Source of the DNA: Croceimicrobium sp963977415
GTDB taxonomy: Bacteria; Bacteroidota; Bacteroidia; Flavobacteriales; Schleiferiaceae
DNA: 64,000 nt
Reading direction: 5' to 3'
Assembly: GCA_963977415.1 (NCBI GenBank)
Contig: CAXBOS010000001.1
Location: 248,001 to 312,000, forward strand
The notes beneath the pieces are model-generated. The model was not told where the DNA came from. It searched no databases and saw nothing but the letters and a program-made list of their open reading frames with translations. The position numbers were made by a program, and so were the translations under genes. Shown here piece after piece: positions 1 through 8,596 of the stretch (within the stretch, counting starts at the first letter, position 1; each line of letters begins with the position of its first letter).

Positions 1-500
1 TACCCGATATGGAGTTTCATGGGAAGTAGTATTGTTTGAAAGAAGATAGGAGGAAAGCCACTTTAAAAAGCTGAGTTTGGCCTAAAATTATAGCCTCATA
101 TTTTTATGAAAAGGAAAGGCTTTTCTAAACAGTCGAGTTTTACGACTTAGCATTCCGCTCAATCCTGTTGGCTTCGCCACTGCGAAGTTGAATTACTAGT
201 TAAATGGTCTGTGGCCTTATTTTACTTGGAATTGACACTTAATAATCTAGTATTTTGGGTCAGTTTGCACCAATTGAGCGTGGCTCCTTCCAGTTGTTTT
301 AATATTTTAAACCCCTTAGCTAACTAAAGTAAGAAGCAATAAATGCATTTTACTAGAACATTTTCTAGTAAAGGCGGTTTTCATGAGGGTGATTCAAAAT
401 TCGGGTAGCTTTAAAGGATTAATGAGGGAAAGTTTGGAGGGTTAAAAGGGTGAAAAAAAGTATGAAGCCCAATAAAGTTAATTGTAAGGATTTAAAATAG
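1..500. other. Non-coding leader region
   Basis: No open reading frame of convincing size or composition is seen on either strand. The only structured element recognised is the palindrome at 349-372, listed separately. The stretch directly before position 501 is purine-rich and presumably holds the promoter and translation start region of the following gene, but no clear TAnnTTTG element is visible. Confidence 0.5.
349..372. repeat. Perfect 10-bp inverted repeat
   Basis: TTTACTAGAA and TTCTAGTAAA are separated by four bases. The stem is perfect, but no long T-tract follows on either strand, so it is not a classical terminator. It lies about 130 bases before the start of the T9SS protein gene and could be an operator or the structured end of an upstream transcript. 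Function unknown. Confidence 0.5.
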
Positions 501-2369
501 ATGCGCATTAGAAATTATTTCCTCGCTTTGGCAGTTCTTCTTTCAGTTATGCTAAAAGCACAAAATTGTACAGTTTATAGTCTCCCTTATTCCGAGAACT
601 TTGATGGTAACTCCTGGGTTCCTGGGTCAGGTTTTTTTAATTTCATAAATAGCGGCGATACGATTGATTCTTGCTGGTTTAGGCCCAGTAATACGATCAT
701 CAATAAATGGGGAAGCTTACAAACTAACTTTAATTTTTACACAGGACCAACGGTTGATGCAAGTGGTACCGGGAAATTTATTGGCTATGAATCCAATAGC
801 GGTGGAGCAACATTAGGTATAATAAGGAGCCCTTCTATAGCAATAGTGAATGCCAATCAGCCTTATCTTTACTTTAAATATTACCTGCATGGTGCAGATA
901 TAGGAACATTGACAGTTTCTGCTCTATCCAAAAGAACAGGTGCCTTGGTCGTACTAAAAACAAAAACAGGGCAAAGACAAGCCAATAAAACAAGCCCTTG
1001 GTTGGAAGATTCGGTAAGTTTATTACAATTTTCTGGCGATACTATACAAGTTACCTTTGGGGCTTCAGCTTTGGGTTTCGCTAGTGATATGGCCATAGAC
1101 GAAGTAGAGGTAAAAAACTTGGGGATTAATTGTGGAGCGCCCAGATTTTTAACGCAAACCGCCGCCGATAGTAGCTCAATGACCCTTACTTGGCTTTCAA
1201 CAAATGTAAATTCGCAATCGAAATTACGTTGGTATAATGTGATTAATGGTCCTTCTTCCATTGTTGATATTCCAAACGTTTCTAGCCCTTATACGCTTAC
1301 AGGTTTGCAGCCGGGTAATGATTATGTAATTCGAATTATTGATAGTTGTGGAAGTCAGTTGACTAACTCTATTGCTGGTACCTTTGCAACAGTCTGTGGC
1401 CCAGTATTACCAGATTTCACCTCTGTTAGTAGCTTTCTAGGGGTGAACTTTACATCTTTATCACAAAATGCTGATTCTATCATTTGGACTTTTGACACAT
1501 TAGGAGTTAGTCAAAGTTTTAACCCTAATTATATCTTTCCCAAGGCGGGACTGTATTCAATCCAAATCAAGGTTTTCAATGAATGCGGGCAAGTAGATAG
1601 CTTGCTAAAGATTATTGAAGTTTGTGATACCTTAGAGGCAGACTTTAGTAGAGAATTCCGCAATGACAGCGTTGTTTACATCGCGAATCCTCAAAATAAA
1701 GCAAGCGCTTATTTTTGGGATTTAGATGATGGTTTTACAGGGTCGGGAGATACCATTAGTGTAAAGTACACCAATTTTAATGCGAAAACAGTAAGTTTAT
1801 TGGCCATTAACAACTGTGGGGATTCAAGCTTTTTTTCTCAAAATTTTCCTTCTTGTCTTAGCCCTAAGGCAGATTGGACCTACACTATTTTAAATCCAAT
1901 TAATGCTGGCTTACGCATCGGTTTTAACGCCAGTTTGTCGCGCAATGCCAATTCCTATATTTGGGATTTTGGTGATGGAAATAGTGATACTGGAATTGCA
2001 CCAGTCCATATTTACAATGTGCCAAGCTTAAATTATGTCGTAACTCTTAAAGCTATCAATAGATGCGGTGAGCTTAGTGTTCGAACCTTTCCTCTCAATC
2101 AGTTAGCGCTTCAAGAGAGCAGATCCGCAGTAAACCTGGAGATTTTTCCAAACCCAAATGATGGTCTTGTGTTTTTTAATAAGCCAGCTGGTAAAAGCTG
2201 GCGTTGGACGCTTTACAATGTTCAGGGAAAAATAGAAGCACAAGGGAATTTAAACGAGTTAGCCGAGGGCTTCGTTTTACCATCGAATGTAAAGTCAGGG
2301 ATGTATCAACTTTTGATTAATGATGCCAAAGGTTCCACAATACATAAAACAAGTTTAAGGGTTGATTAA
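501..2369 (+). CDS. Secreted PKD/fibronectin protein with T9SS sorting domain
   Basis: The 622-residue product begins with a signal peptide (MRIRNYFLALAVLLSVMLKAQ at 1-21 region) and ends with a type A T9SS sorting domain from about residue 545, recognised by IFPNPNDG and the closing short beta-strand repeats. Between them are a jelly-roll/MAM-like region (about 25-205), a fibronectin type III-like domain (about 212-295, containing YTLTGLQPGNDYVIRI) and three PKD-like domains (about 300-375, 378-450, 455-530) with the telltale FWDLDDG and IWDFGDG motifs. Such proteins are exported across the outer membrane and attached to the surface or released. No catalytic motif is visible, so a structural, adhesive or binding role is inferred. 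It stands alone with its own terminator at 2399-2426. Confidence 0.85.
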   Translation: MRIRNYFLALAVLLSVMLKAQNCTVYSLPYSENFDGNSWVPGSGFFNFINSGDTIDSCWFRPSNTIINKWGSLQTNFNFYTGPTVDASGTGKFIGYESNSGGATLGIIRSPSIAIVNANQPYLYFKYYLHGADIGTLTVSALSKRTGALVVLKTKTGQRQANKTSPWLEDSVSLLQFSGDTIQVTFGASALGFASDMAIDEVEVKNLGINCGAPRFLTQTAADSSSMTLTWLSTNVNSQSKLRWYNVINGPSSIVDIPNVSSPYTLTGLQPGNDYVIRIIDSCGSQLTNSIAGTFATVCGPVLPDFTSVSSFLGVNFTSLSQNADSIIWTFDTLGVSQSFNPNYIFPKAGLYSIQIKVFNECGQVDSLLKIIEVCDTLEADFSREFRNDSVVYIANPQNKASAYFWDLDDGFTGSGDTISVKYTNFNAKTVSLLAINNCGDSSFFSQNFPSCLSPKADWTYTILNPINAGLRIGFNASLSRNANSYIWDFGDGNSDTGIAPVHIYNVPSLNYVVTLKAINRCGELSVRTFPLNQLALQESRSAVNLEIFPNPNDGLVFFNKPAGKSWRWTLYNVQGKIEAQGNLNELAEGFVLPSNVKSGMYQLLINDAKGSTIHKTSLRVD

Positions 2370-2398
2370 TAAGCTGATCTTGATGCAAAAAGCTGCTT

Positions 2399-2426
2399 TT
2401 TAGAAGACGCTTCTAAGTTTTTTTTT
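2399..2426 (+). terminator. Rho-independent terminator
   Basis: TTAGAAG and CTTCTAA pair around a three-base loop and are followed by G and a run of nine T, directly behind the T9SS protein gene that stops at 2369. Confidence 0.8.
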
Positions 2427-2622
2427 CAATTAAATTGAAATCTTGCATCTAGCCAATTTGCTGCAGTCCACCGCAGCTGAACGATACGGACTAGCCTTTT
2501 CATTTTAATGAAAATCTGAAACTATAATTTAAGGTCGATATCAGGTTAATAGATTTCCCTTTCCACAACTAGTTTTCCTTCCCGCTGAATTACAACCGAA
2601 TCCCAACCGAATCCCCACTAAT

Positions 2623-2665
2623 AAAAAAAGCGACTCCAGAAATATTCCCAGAGTCGCTTTTTTTT
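2623..2665. terminator. Bidirectional terminator
   Basis: AGCGACTC and GAGTCGCT form an 8-bp stem with an A-tract on the left and a T-tract on the right, so it can end transcripts on both strands. It lies 17 bases beyond the stop of the minus-strand MFS gene and is the likely end of the amylase operon. Confidence 0.85.
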
Positions 2666-2681
2666 GGATAATCAAATACTA

Positions 2682-4490
2682 TTAAGACTGACCTAAAGCG
2701 GCTTCTTGCTCGGCAATATGTTTGGCTTCGCCAAAAAGCGGTTCTTTAATGCGCAAGGTGAGAAGCGCTGCCAGTATGAATAAGACGCCACCAAAAGCTA
2801 AATAATAAATGGCATAGTCGTCGAATAAGGCATGTACAATGGGGCCACCAATTAAAGCATTGATGATTTGTGGGATCACAATAAAAAAATTGAAAATACC
2901 CATGTATACGCCCATTTTGGCGAGTGGAAGTTTGTCAATTAACAAGGCATAGGGCATGGTTAAAATACTGGCCCATGCCATACCCACGCCTATCATGGAA
3001 TACAACATATATCCCGGGGTTTGAATGAATACCAAGGAAATCAAACCTAGTCCTCCAGCAATAAGTGAAATAATATGTACCAGTTTTCTACTAGTAAGTC
3101 GTGCCATATAAGAAAGTAGAAAAGCAAAAATTGTCGCGACAGCGTTATAAGTACCGAAGAGAACGCCTGTCCAATCACCACCTTTAGCATGTTGGCTGTC
3201 TATGTACTTGAAAGTATAGGCGGCTCTCACCTCTTGCTCAAACTGGAAATTACCATTGTTTAAAATGTATTCTAAAACACCTTCATTTCGCCAAACAAAT
3301 TGGCTTTGGTCCTCTGCCGCTTTCTGGAAATCTCCTGGATTATCAAAAATAGCCCTTCGAGCAATGTCATCCAGCGATTTATCATCCCTAAATGTACCGT
3401 CAGCCAAATTAGATGCTTGGCTTGAGTTCACGAAATACATACCATTGCGCGGTTGACGCTTCTTAAAGTCTTCGATCATTTTAAGATGATCTTCGAGCTC
3501 ATCAGGATCTACTGGTAGAGGCTCCTTCATTAAAGTTTCCAAAGCAAATTGATACGTGTCTTTATCTACTTCTACCTCGTAGGCATTTTGAGAAATAGCC
3601 ACGGTGGTAAAAACCCACATAGAAAATAATGCAAACCAAGAGAAGAATTGAACTAAGCCTAGTCGTTTCATGCGCTTAGGCATTGCCCAAGCATCAGTCA
3701 TTATTACACTGAAAGCTGAGCCTTTGTCTTTACTTTTAGAAGAGTCCTCTTCCACACCCTGATAGGCCGTAAACTCCTTCGGAGGGTACTCCCTAACAGT
3801 AGCAATGGTGTATAATATGGTGGCCATTAAAATTATAGCACCGATATAAAAAGACCAGACTACATTGGGAGTGACCGAACCTTGAGGGGCAAAATTTGCT
3901 ACTCCAAACCAATTGTGCAGAATCCATGGAAGAAATGACCCTAAAATAGCCCCAAATCCAATTAAAATTGTTTGCACGCTAAATCCCAAAGTTCCCTGAC
4001 TTTTAGGTAACATATCTCCCACGAGGGCGCGAAAAGGCTCCATGGAAATATTGAATGAAACATCCATTAGAGCTAAAAAGGCAATACCAATCCATAAAAT
4101 GGCGGAGATGCCCATAAAGTCAGTGGCACTCATGCTTTCCCCCGCCACAATATTGGCATTGGGAAGAAAGATCAAGCCCAAACTGGCGAGAATCGCTCCT
4201 ACCAAAAAGTAAGGTTTGCGTCGCCCGAGTTTCCCCCAGGTATTGTCGCCCATGTGCCCGATAATGGGTTGGACAATTAAACCAGTAAGTGGCGCTACAA
4301 TCCAAAACCAACTAAGCTGATGCACATCAGCACCGAAATTGGCAAGAATTCTACTGGCATTACCATTCTGTAGACCAAAGCCCATTTGGATACCCATAAA
4401 ACCCATGCTGAGGTTTATAATGGCCCGCATACTCAGTTTTGGCTTTTCCAAGGCGGCCTTTTGGGCCGTATCAAAGGATGGAGTGCTCAT
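2682..4490 (-). CDS. MFS sugar (maltose/maltodextrin) transporter
   Basis: The 602-residue protein has the membrane pattern of a 12-helix major facilitator of the GPH/SLC45-like sugar transporter type. The loop after helix 2 carries the diagnostic GDNTWGKLGRRKPY. It is longer than the roughly 450-residue norm because a hydrophilic segment of about 130-140 residues (about 303-440) is inserted after the seventh helix (FFSWFALFSMWVFTT), probably exposed to the periplasm. It is the last gene of a minus-strand operon behind two GH13 amylases, with 18 bases between it and the preceding gene. The context suggests uptake of maltose or short maltodextrins across the inner membrane. Family assignment is strong. 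Substrate is inferred from neighbours. Confidence 0.88.
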   Translation of the reverse strand: MSTPSFDTAQKAALEKPKLSMRAIINLSMGFMGIQMGFGLQNGNASRILANFGADVHQLSWFWIVAPLTGLIVQPIIGHMGDNTWGKLGRRKPYFLVGAILASLGLIFLPNANIVAGESMSATDFMGISAILWIGIAFLALMDVSFNISMEPFRALVGDMLPKSQGTLGFSVQTILIGFGAILGSFLPWILHNWFGVANFAPQGSVTPNVVWSFYIGAIILMATILYTIATVREYPPKEFTAYQGVEEDSSKSKDKGSAFSVIMTDAWAMPKRMKRLGLVQFFSWFALFSMWVFTTVAISQNAYEVEVDKDTYQFALETLMKEPLPVDPDELEDHLKMIEDFKKRQPRNGMYFVNSSQASNLADGTFRDDKSLDDIARRAIFDNPGDFQKAAEDQSQFVWRNEGVLEYILNNGNFQFEQEVRAAYTFKYIDSQHAKGGDWTGVLFGTYNAVATIFAFLLSYMARLTSRKLVHIISLIAGGLGLISLVFIQTPGYMLYSMIGVGMAWASILTMPYALLIDKLPLAKMGVYMGIFNFFIVIPQIINALIGGPIVHALFDDYAIYYLAFGGVLFILAALLTLRIKEPLFGEAKHIAEQEAALGQS

Positions 4491-4508
4491 ATACTTGGAT
4501 TTGAATAA

Positions 4509-5879
4509 TTAAGGAGCGCTCGTAATCAGCTTGAAGGAATGAGCAGGAACATCAATGTTAGCACTAGCTTCCGCTCCTGTCATATAGTCTTCATATTTCG
4601 TATCTCCCGTTAAGGGTGCAGTAGCCTGAAAATTTTGCTCAGCAAGGTTTACGTACACTAATAATTCGGCTCCCTCTTTCATGCGCTTAAAAGCATAAAC
4701 ACGATCGTTGCCAGTGTCTATTCTTTCAAAACCGCCTTGCTCGCTACCGTTAACCAAGCTTGGATGCTCTAATTTAAGATGGGTTAATTTGGTGTAAAAC
4801 TCATACTGCGAAGTATCACTCCAATCAATATGTTCTTTTTCGAAAAAGGCTAATCTTTTGTTTAACCCCGCTTCTTGCCCGCTATAAATAAGCGGCATAC
4901 TTTGCGGTAAGGTACTGGCTAATACGTGGAAATTCTGACCATTAGCGCCCATACGCTCACCCACGGTACCGTTCCAACTATTTTCATCGTGGTTGGTAAT
5001 GAAGAACATACGGTAATCGTATTTGCTATAAAGCGAATCTTGCTTGCCCAGATAATAATCAATCTCATTAACCGACTTGTGTCCTTTCGCAATATCATTC
5101 ATAAGGTGATGCAGTTCCCAGCCATAACTCATGTCAAAAGCTTTTGCATGAAACTCGGGACCTTCCGCTTCGGCTAGCATAAACATGGGCTTCAGCTCTT
5201 CTAAACGAACGCGGGCACTATCCCAAAAATCCATCGGTACCATCATGGCCATATCGCAACGGAAACCGTCAATATCTGCTTCGCGCACCCAGAAGATCAT
5301 ATCGTCTTCCATAGCTTTACGCATATCGTAATTATTGTAGTTGAGGTCGGCTACATCGCTCCAATCTTCAACGGGGGCAATAATTTCCCCCTGATCATTT
5401 TGAGAATACCAATCGCGATGGCTATTTATCCATGTATGATCCCAGGAAGTATGGTTGGCCACCCAGTCTAAAATTACTTTCATATCGCGTTTATGCGCTT
5501 CAGCAACAAGGTTTTTAAAATCCTCTAAAGTGCCAAATTCGGGATTGGTAGAAGCGTAATCGGCAATGGAGTAATAGCTACCCAAACTTCCTTTGCGCTT
5601 TTCTTTACCGATAGGTTGAATAGGCATAATCCACAAAATTTTCACGCCCATCTGCTGCAAGCGATCTAAATGTTGGCTAAAGGCATTAAAGGTGCCTTCG
5701 GGCGTGTACTGGCGGATATTTACTTCGTAAATAGAGGCTTGTTTGCTCCAAGCGGGCGTGTTCTTCGTCATAAGAGTTGTCGGTTCTACAATTTTATTTT
5801 CTTCTGTTTTAGCAGTTTCTGCTGGGTTGTTGCAGGCAATTAAGCTCGCGGCAAAACCAAGGGCTAAAAGCTTTTTCAT
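4509..5879 (-). CDS. GH13 alpha-amylase family lipoprotein
   Basis: The start is placed at the ATG ending at 5879, because it yields a clean lipoprotein signal MKKLLALGFAASLIACNN. The longer reading frame to 5918 adds 13 residues before the signal and runs into the upstream gene. The mature protein is a (beta/alpha)8 GH13 enzyme with all family motifs: DWVANHTSW (region I), DGFRCDMAMM (region II, nucleophile Asp), LAEAEGPE (region III, acid/base Glu) and ITNHDENS (region IV, transition-state Asp). At about 456 residues it is a minimal amylase with a short C-terminal beta domain and no carbohydrate-binding module. It probably hydrolyses alpha-1,4-glucans in the periplasm or at the cell surface. 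Middle gene of the amylase/MFS operon. Confidence 0.9.
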   Translation of the reverse strand: MKKLLALGFAASLIACNNPAETAKTEENKIVEPTTLMTKNTPAWSKQASIYEVNIRQYTPEGTFNAFSQHLDRLQQMGVKILWIMPIQPIGKEKRKGSLGSYYSIADYASTNPEFGTLEDFKNLVAEAHKRDMKVILDWVANHTSWDHTWINSHRDWYSQNDQGEIIAPVEDWSDVADLNYNNYDMRKAMEDDMIFWVREADIDGFRCDMAMMVPMDFWDSARVRLEELKPMFMLAEAEGPEFHAKAFDMSYGWELHHLMNDIAKGHKSVNEIDYYLGKQDSLYSKYDYRMFFITNHDENSWNGTVGERMGANGQNFHVLASTLPQSMPLIYSGQEAGLNKRLAFFEKEHIDWSDTSQYEFYTKLTHLKLEHPSLVNGSEQGGFERIDTGNDRVYAFKRMKEGAELLVYVNLAEQNFQATAPLTGDTKYEDYMTGAEASANIDVPAHSFKLITSAP

Positions 5880-5907
5880 AGTAGTAGTGTAAATAGTAGG
5901 TGTAAAT

Positions 5908-8232
5908 TTAATTGGCATAAATATGAAAACTTAAGCCAGGAACGGGTTCCAAGCCAAGGTATTCCATATCCGATTGAGTTGTTTTGGTATGTTGATTGAG
6001 TCTTTTAAGATTAGCTATTTCAAAAGGAAGTTTAACCTCGCTGCTTTGGCTACTCGTGTTTAAGATGCTCACAAGAGTCTTCCCTAAATAGTCACGCTTA
6101 ATGATGATTAAACTGCCATCTATAAAAAGTTCTGCACTGCCGTAGATGAGGGCTAATTCGCTAGAGCGCAATTTATTAAGCTCTTGTACTTTGGTATACA
6201 ATTCCTTCTCATTGGCATCCCAATTTTCAAAATACATCATGCGGCGGTTATCGGGGTCATTGGCGCCCGGCAGACCAATTTCGTCGCCGTAGTAGGTACA
6301 AGGAATACCAGGAATACTATTATTAAAAGCGTGTAAGAGTGCCAAACGTTGATAAGCTTGTTTATTGGCCTTCGGGATTTCGCGATCCCAACCTGCTTGT
6401 TTAGCGTCTTCATCAAATTTCACATCACCGCTGGCATAAGAGATAAAGCGCGCCCGATCTTGATTACCCGTTATATTTCCCATTAAATGGTGATAGCCAT
6501 AAGTGGCCAAACCGGCTTCGAAAACATCTTTTAAGTGTTGGAGATTTTCGCCTGTAGCGAAGGCGGAAACAGCGGCATCGTATAAATTGAAATCGAACTG
6601 GGCATCGAGCATTCCCGTAGAAATGTAGCTATTAATTAAGCCGGGACTGCCGTAGGTTTCGCCAATTTGGTAGAAAGGCTCGCTGCGCAAGGCACGAATC
6701 TTTTTGGTAAGGGTACGCCAGTAAATTTCATCAATATGTTTGGTCGCATCATGGCGGAAGCCATCTAAGTCATAATTCTTTACCCAAAAAAGAGCCGAGT
6801 CTACCATGGGGTCTACAATTTCTTGGCGACGTAAATCGAGGGTGGGCAGGTGATCATCAAACCAAGTGGTAAGACGGTATTCGTCCCACTTCTCGGTGTT
6901 TTTAGTGCCATCGGGTAAATATAAATTCGTAGCCCAATCTTTATTGTTTTGGTAAATTGGGTGATTGATATGCACGTGATTGGCTACATAATCGAGAATA
7001 ACGTTTAAGTCATCGGCATGGGCATCATCGATAATTTGCGTGAAGTCGGCACTCTTTCCAAAGCGATAGTCTACCCGAATATTACTAATGGGCCAATAGC
7101 CGTGGTAACCCGAAAATTTAGTAGTCACTTTACCCTTATTCCACAGACCCCAAGCATCGTCGGGGTTTTGGGTAATGGGCGAAAGCCAAATGCTGTTAAT
7201 GCCTAAATTTTGAAAATAGTTATCCTTAATTTTTTGATCTACCCCCGCTAAATCGCCGCCGTAATAATTGGCTTTGGGATGAATCATAGAATCATGGACT
7301 GGCATAGTGTTGCTGCTATCGCCATCTTTAAAGCGATCCACCATTAAAAAGTAGAGGCGGGCATTATGCCAATCGCTACGATCTAGTTGCTCTGCGGAAG
7401 AAACCGCTTCGCCATATTCCAGCGGAATAATTTGATCGCGGCCTTTACTTTCGCCCAAGTAACTGTAAATGCGGATATAACTGCGTTTTATTTTTTTAGC
7501 TTCTTCAGGAATTTGACTAATGCAACTGCTCGGGTAACTGCGTTTGCAGGGAGAAGCGAGTACTTGATTATTCCACATCACAATAAGATGCGGTTCGGCG
7601 GGAGCTATTCTTCGTACAGAAACCACTTGTCGGTCAAGGCTTACTGCGAAGTCGCCTGGTTTTATGCTATCGCCTTCTACCAATAAAATATTATTAAAAC
7701 TACCCATGCCATTGCTCACCTTGTTGGGGTTGGCAGGGTCTACCATTTCTTGGCCATCTAAGTATAACTTATACTCATAACGCCCCGGTTCTAAAAGATA
7801 GGTACCGTTATAAAATTTACCTTTTTCTTTCAGCGGTTCCGACCCGCGGTTCCAGTTATTGAAAGCGCCAATTAAGCGCAGTTCTTTCTTCTTGCCAATG
7901 GCTTTGCGGGGAATTTTTATTTCTACCGCTTGCGCAGATGGCTTAACCAATACTAGATTTTCGGTTTTACCCTGATGATTGAAGCTAAGGCTAGACATTT
8001 TCTCTTTCAGCCGGCCCACCAAAACGAGCTCTTGCGGATTGGTACTGATATTTTGCAGTCCCTCGGGTAAGGAAAGCGAGGATATTTCTTCATCAATCAC
8101 ATAATCGCTTAAAAGTATGCGAGTAGTGTCTTGGCCTAATTGAACGGGGGTATAAAGCCCATGTAAAGCTACTTGTGCTTGGGCGCTCAATAGGCAGAGA
8201 CAAAGAAGGAGGAGTAGGTGGCCTTTTCTCAT
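5908..8232 (-). CDS. GH13 alpha-amylase/cyclomaltodextrinase-type enzyme
   Basis: The start is set at the ATG ending at 8232. It gives the signal peptide MRKGHLLLLLCLCLLSAQAQ, while the longer frame to 8262 would start upstream of the -7 element at 8250-8257 and so could not be transcribed from that promoter. The 774-residue protein has an N-terminal beta-sandwich resembling CBM48/early-set domains (about residues 100-190, with LIGAFNNWNRGSEPL) followed by the GH13 barrel: DYVANHVH, DGFRHDATKHI, IGETYG and GNQDRARF supply the four conserved regions and the catalytic Asp, Glu and Asp. It likely breaks maltodextrins in the periplasm. First gene of the three-gene operon under the GTGTA/TACAC operator at 8264-8280. 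Confidence 0.9.
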   Translation of the reverse strand: MRKGHLLLLLCLCLLSAQAQVALHGLYTPVQLGQDTTRILLSDYVIDEEISSLSLPEGLQNISTNPQELVLVGRLKEKMSSLSFNHQGKTENLVLVKPSAQAVEIKIPRKAIGKKKELRLIGAFNNWNRGSEPLKEKGKFYNGTYLLEPGRYEYKLYLDGQEMVDPANPNKVSNGMGSFNNILLVEGDSIKPGDFAVSLDRQVVSVRRIAPAEPHLIVMWNNQVLASPCKRSYPSSCISQIPEEAKKIKRSYIRIYSYLGESKGRDQIIPLEYGEAVSSAEQLDRSDWHNARLYFLMVDRFKDGDSSNTMPVHDSMIHPKANYYGGDLAGVDQKIKDNYFQNLGINSIWLSPITQNPDDAWGLWNKGKVTTKFSGYHGYWPISNIRVDYRFGKSADFTQIIDDAHADDLNVILDYVANHVHINHPIYQNNKDWATNLYLPDGTKNTEKWDEYRLTTWFDDHLPTLDLRRQEIVDPMVDSALFWVKNYDLDGFRHDATKHIDEIYWRTLTKKIRALRSEPFYQIGETYGSPGLINSYISTGMLDAQFDFNLYDAAVSAFATGENLQHLKDVFEAGLATYGYHHLMGNITGNQDRARFISYASGDVKFDEDAKQAGWDREIPKANKQAYQRLALLHAFNNSIPGIPCTYYGDEIGLPGANDPDNRRMMYFENWDANEKELYTKVQELNKLRSSELALIYGSAELFIDGSLIIIKRDYLGKTLVSILNTSSQSSEVKLPFEIANLKRLNQHTKTTQSDMEYLGLEPVPGLSFHIYAN

Positions 8233-8249
8233 ATTCTGCGGAAATTTAG

Positions 8250-8257
8250 CAAATATA
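8250..8257 (-). promoter_or_regulatory. -7 promoter element of amylase operon
   Basis: Read on the minus strand it is TATATTTG, an exact match to the Bacteroidota -7 consensus TAnnTTTG. It lies 18 bases before the chosen start codon of the first GH13 gene. No TTG is seen at the expected -33 distance, which is where the operator sits. Confidence 0.65.
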
Positions 8258-8263
8258 ATCATA

Positions 8264-8280
8264 TGTGTAAATAGTACACT
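8264..8280. promoter_or_regulatory. Operator of the maltose/starch regulon (copy 1)
   Basis: TGTGTA-AATAG-TACACT matches the palindrome AGTGTA-N5-TACACT in 11 of 12 half-site positions. The same arrangement occurs at 21827-21843 and 31216-31232. Its centre is 15 bases upstream of the -7 element, so a bound protein would lie between the -33 and -7 contacts. The inferred ligand is the Nudix-type regulator encoded at 21908-22603. Confidence 0.7.
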
Positions 8281-8540
8281 TATTTAATTAGTGGGTAAGG
8301 TATTAATATAAATGTAGCCGCTTCTTGTTAAGGACTTTGGCATTTTGACCAATTTTAAAACTCATTTTGATTTTAAAAAAAATGGGACATCGAGCTTAGG
8401 TTTGTAGTTAGAATTAGCATATTCTTAAATATTGAAAATCAAACTATTATCAGTGGTAGATCCTTTTTACAATGTGATCATTGAGATGCTTACTATAGAA
8501 AGGCAAATTGCGCGTTTTTTTCTTAGTGCCTGGTAAGATA

Positions 8541-8570
8541 AAAAAAGGGCCGTCATAAAATGACGACCTC
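8541..8570 (-). terminator. Rho-independent terminator
   Basis: On the minus strand CGTCA and TGACG pair, extended by GG/CC, and a run of seven T follows. It lies about 30 bases beyond the stop of the 1654-residue secreted protein gene. Confidence 0.75.
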
Positions 8571-8596
8571 TTAATTTTCAAAAGTAGTTTCTGCTA

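Noticed and set aside
2575..2620. Similarity of CTTCCCGCTGAATTACAA to CTTCCCACTGAATTACAA near 55800
   Set aside because: Both lie near gene ends and share about 17 of 18 bases, but the following sequence diverges. Too short to call a repeat family without a genome-wide search.
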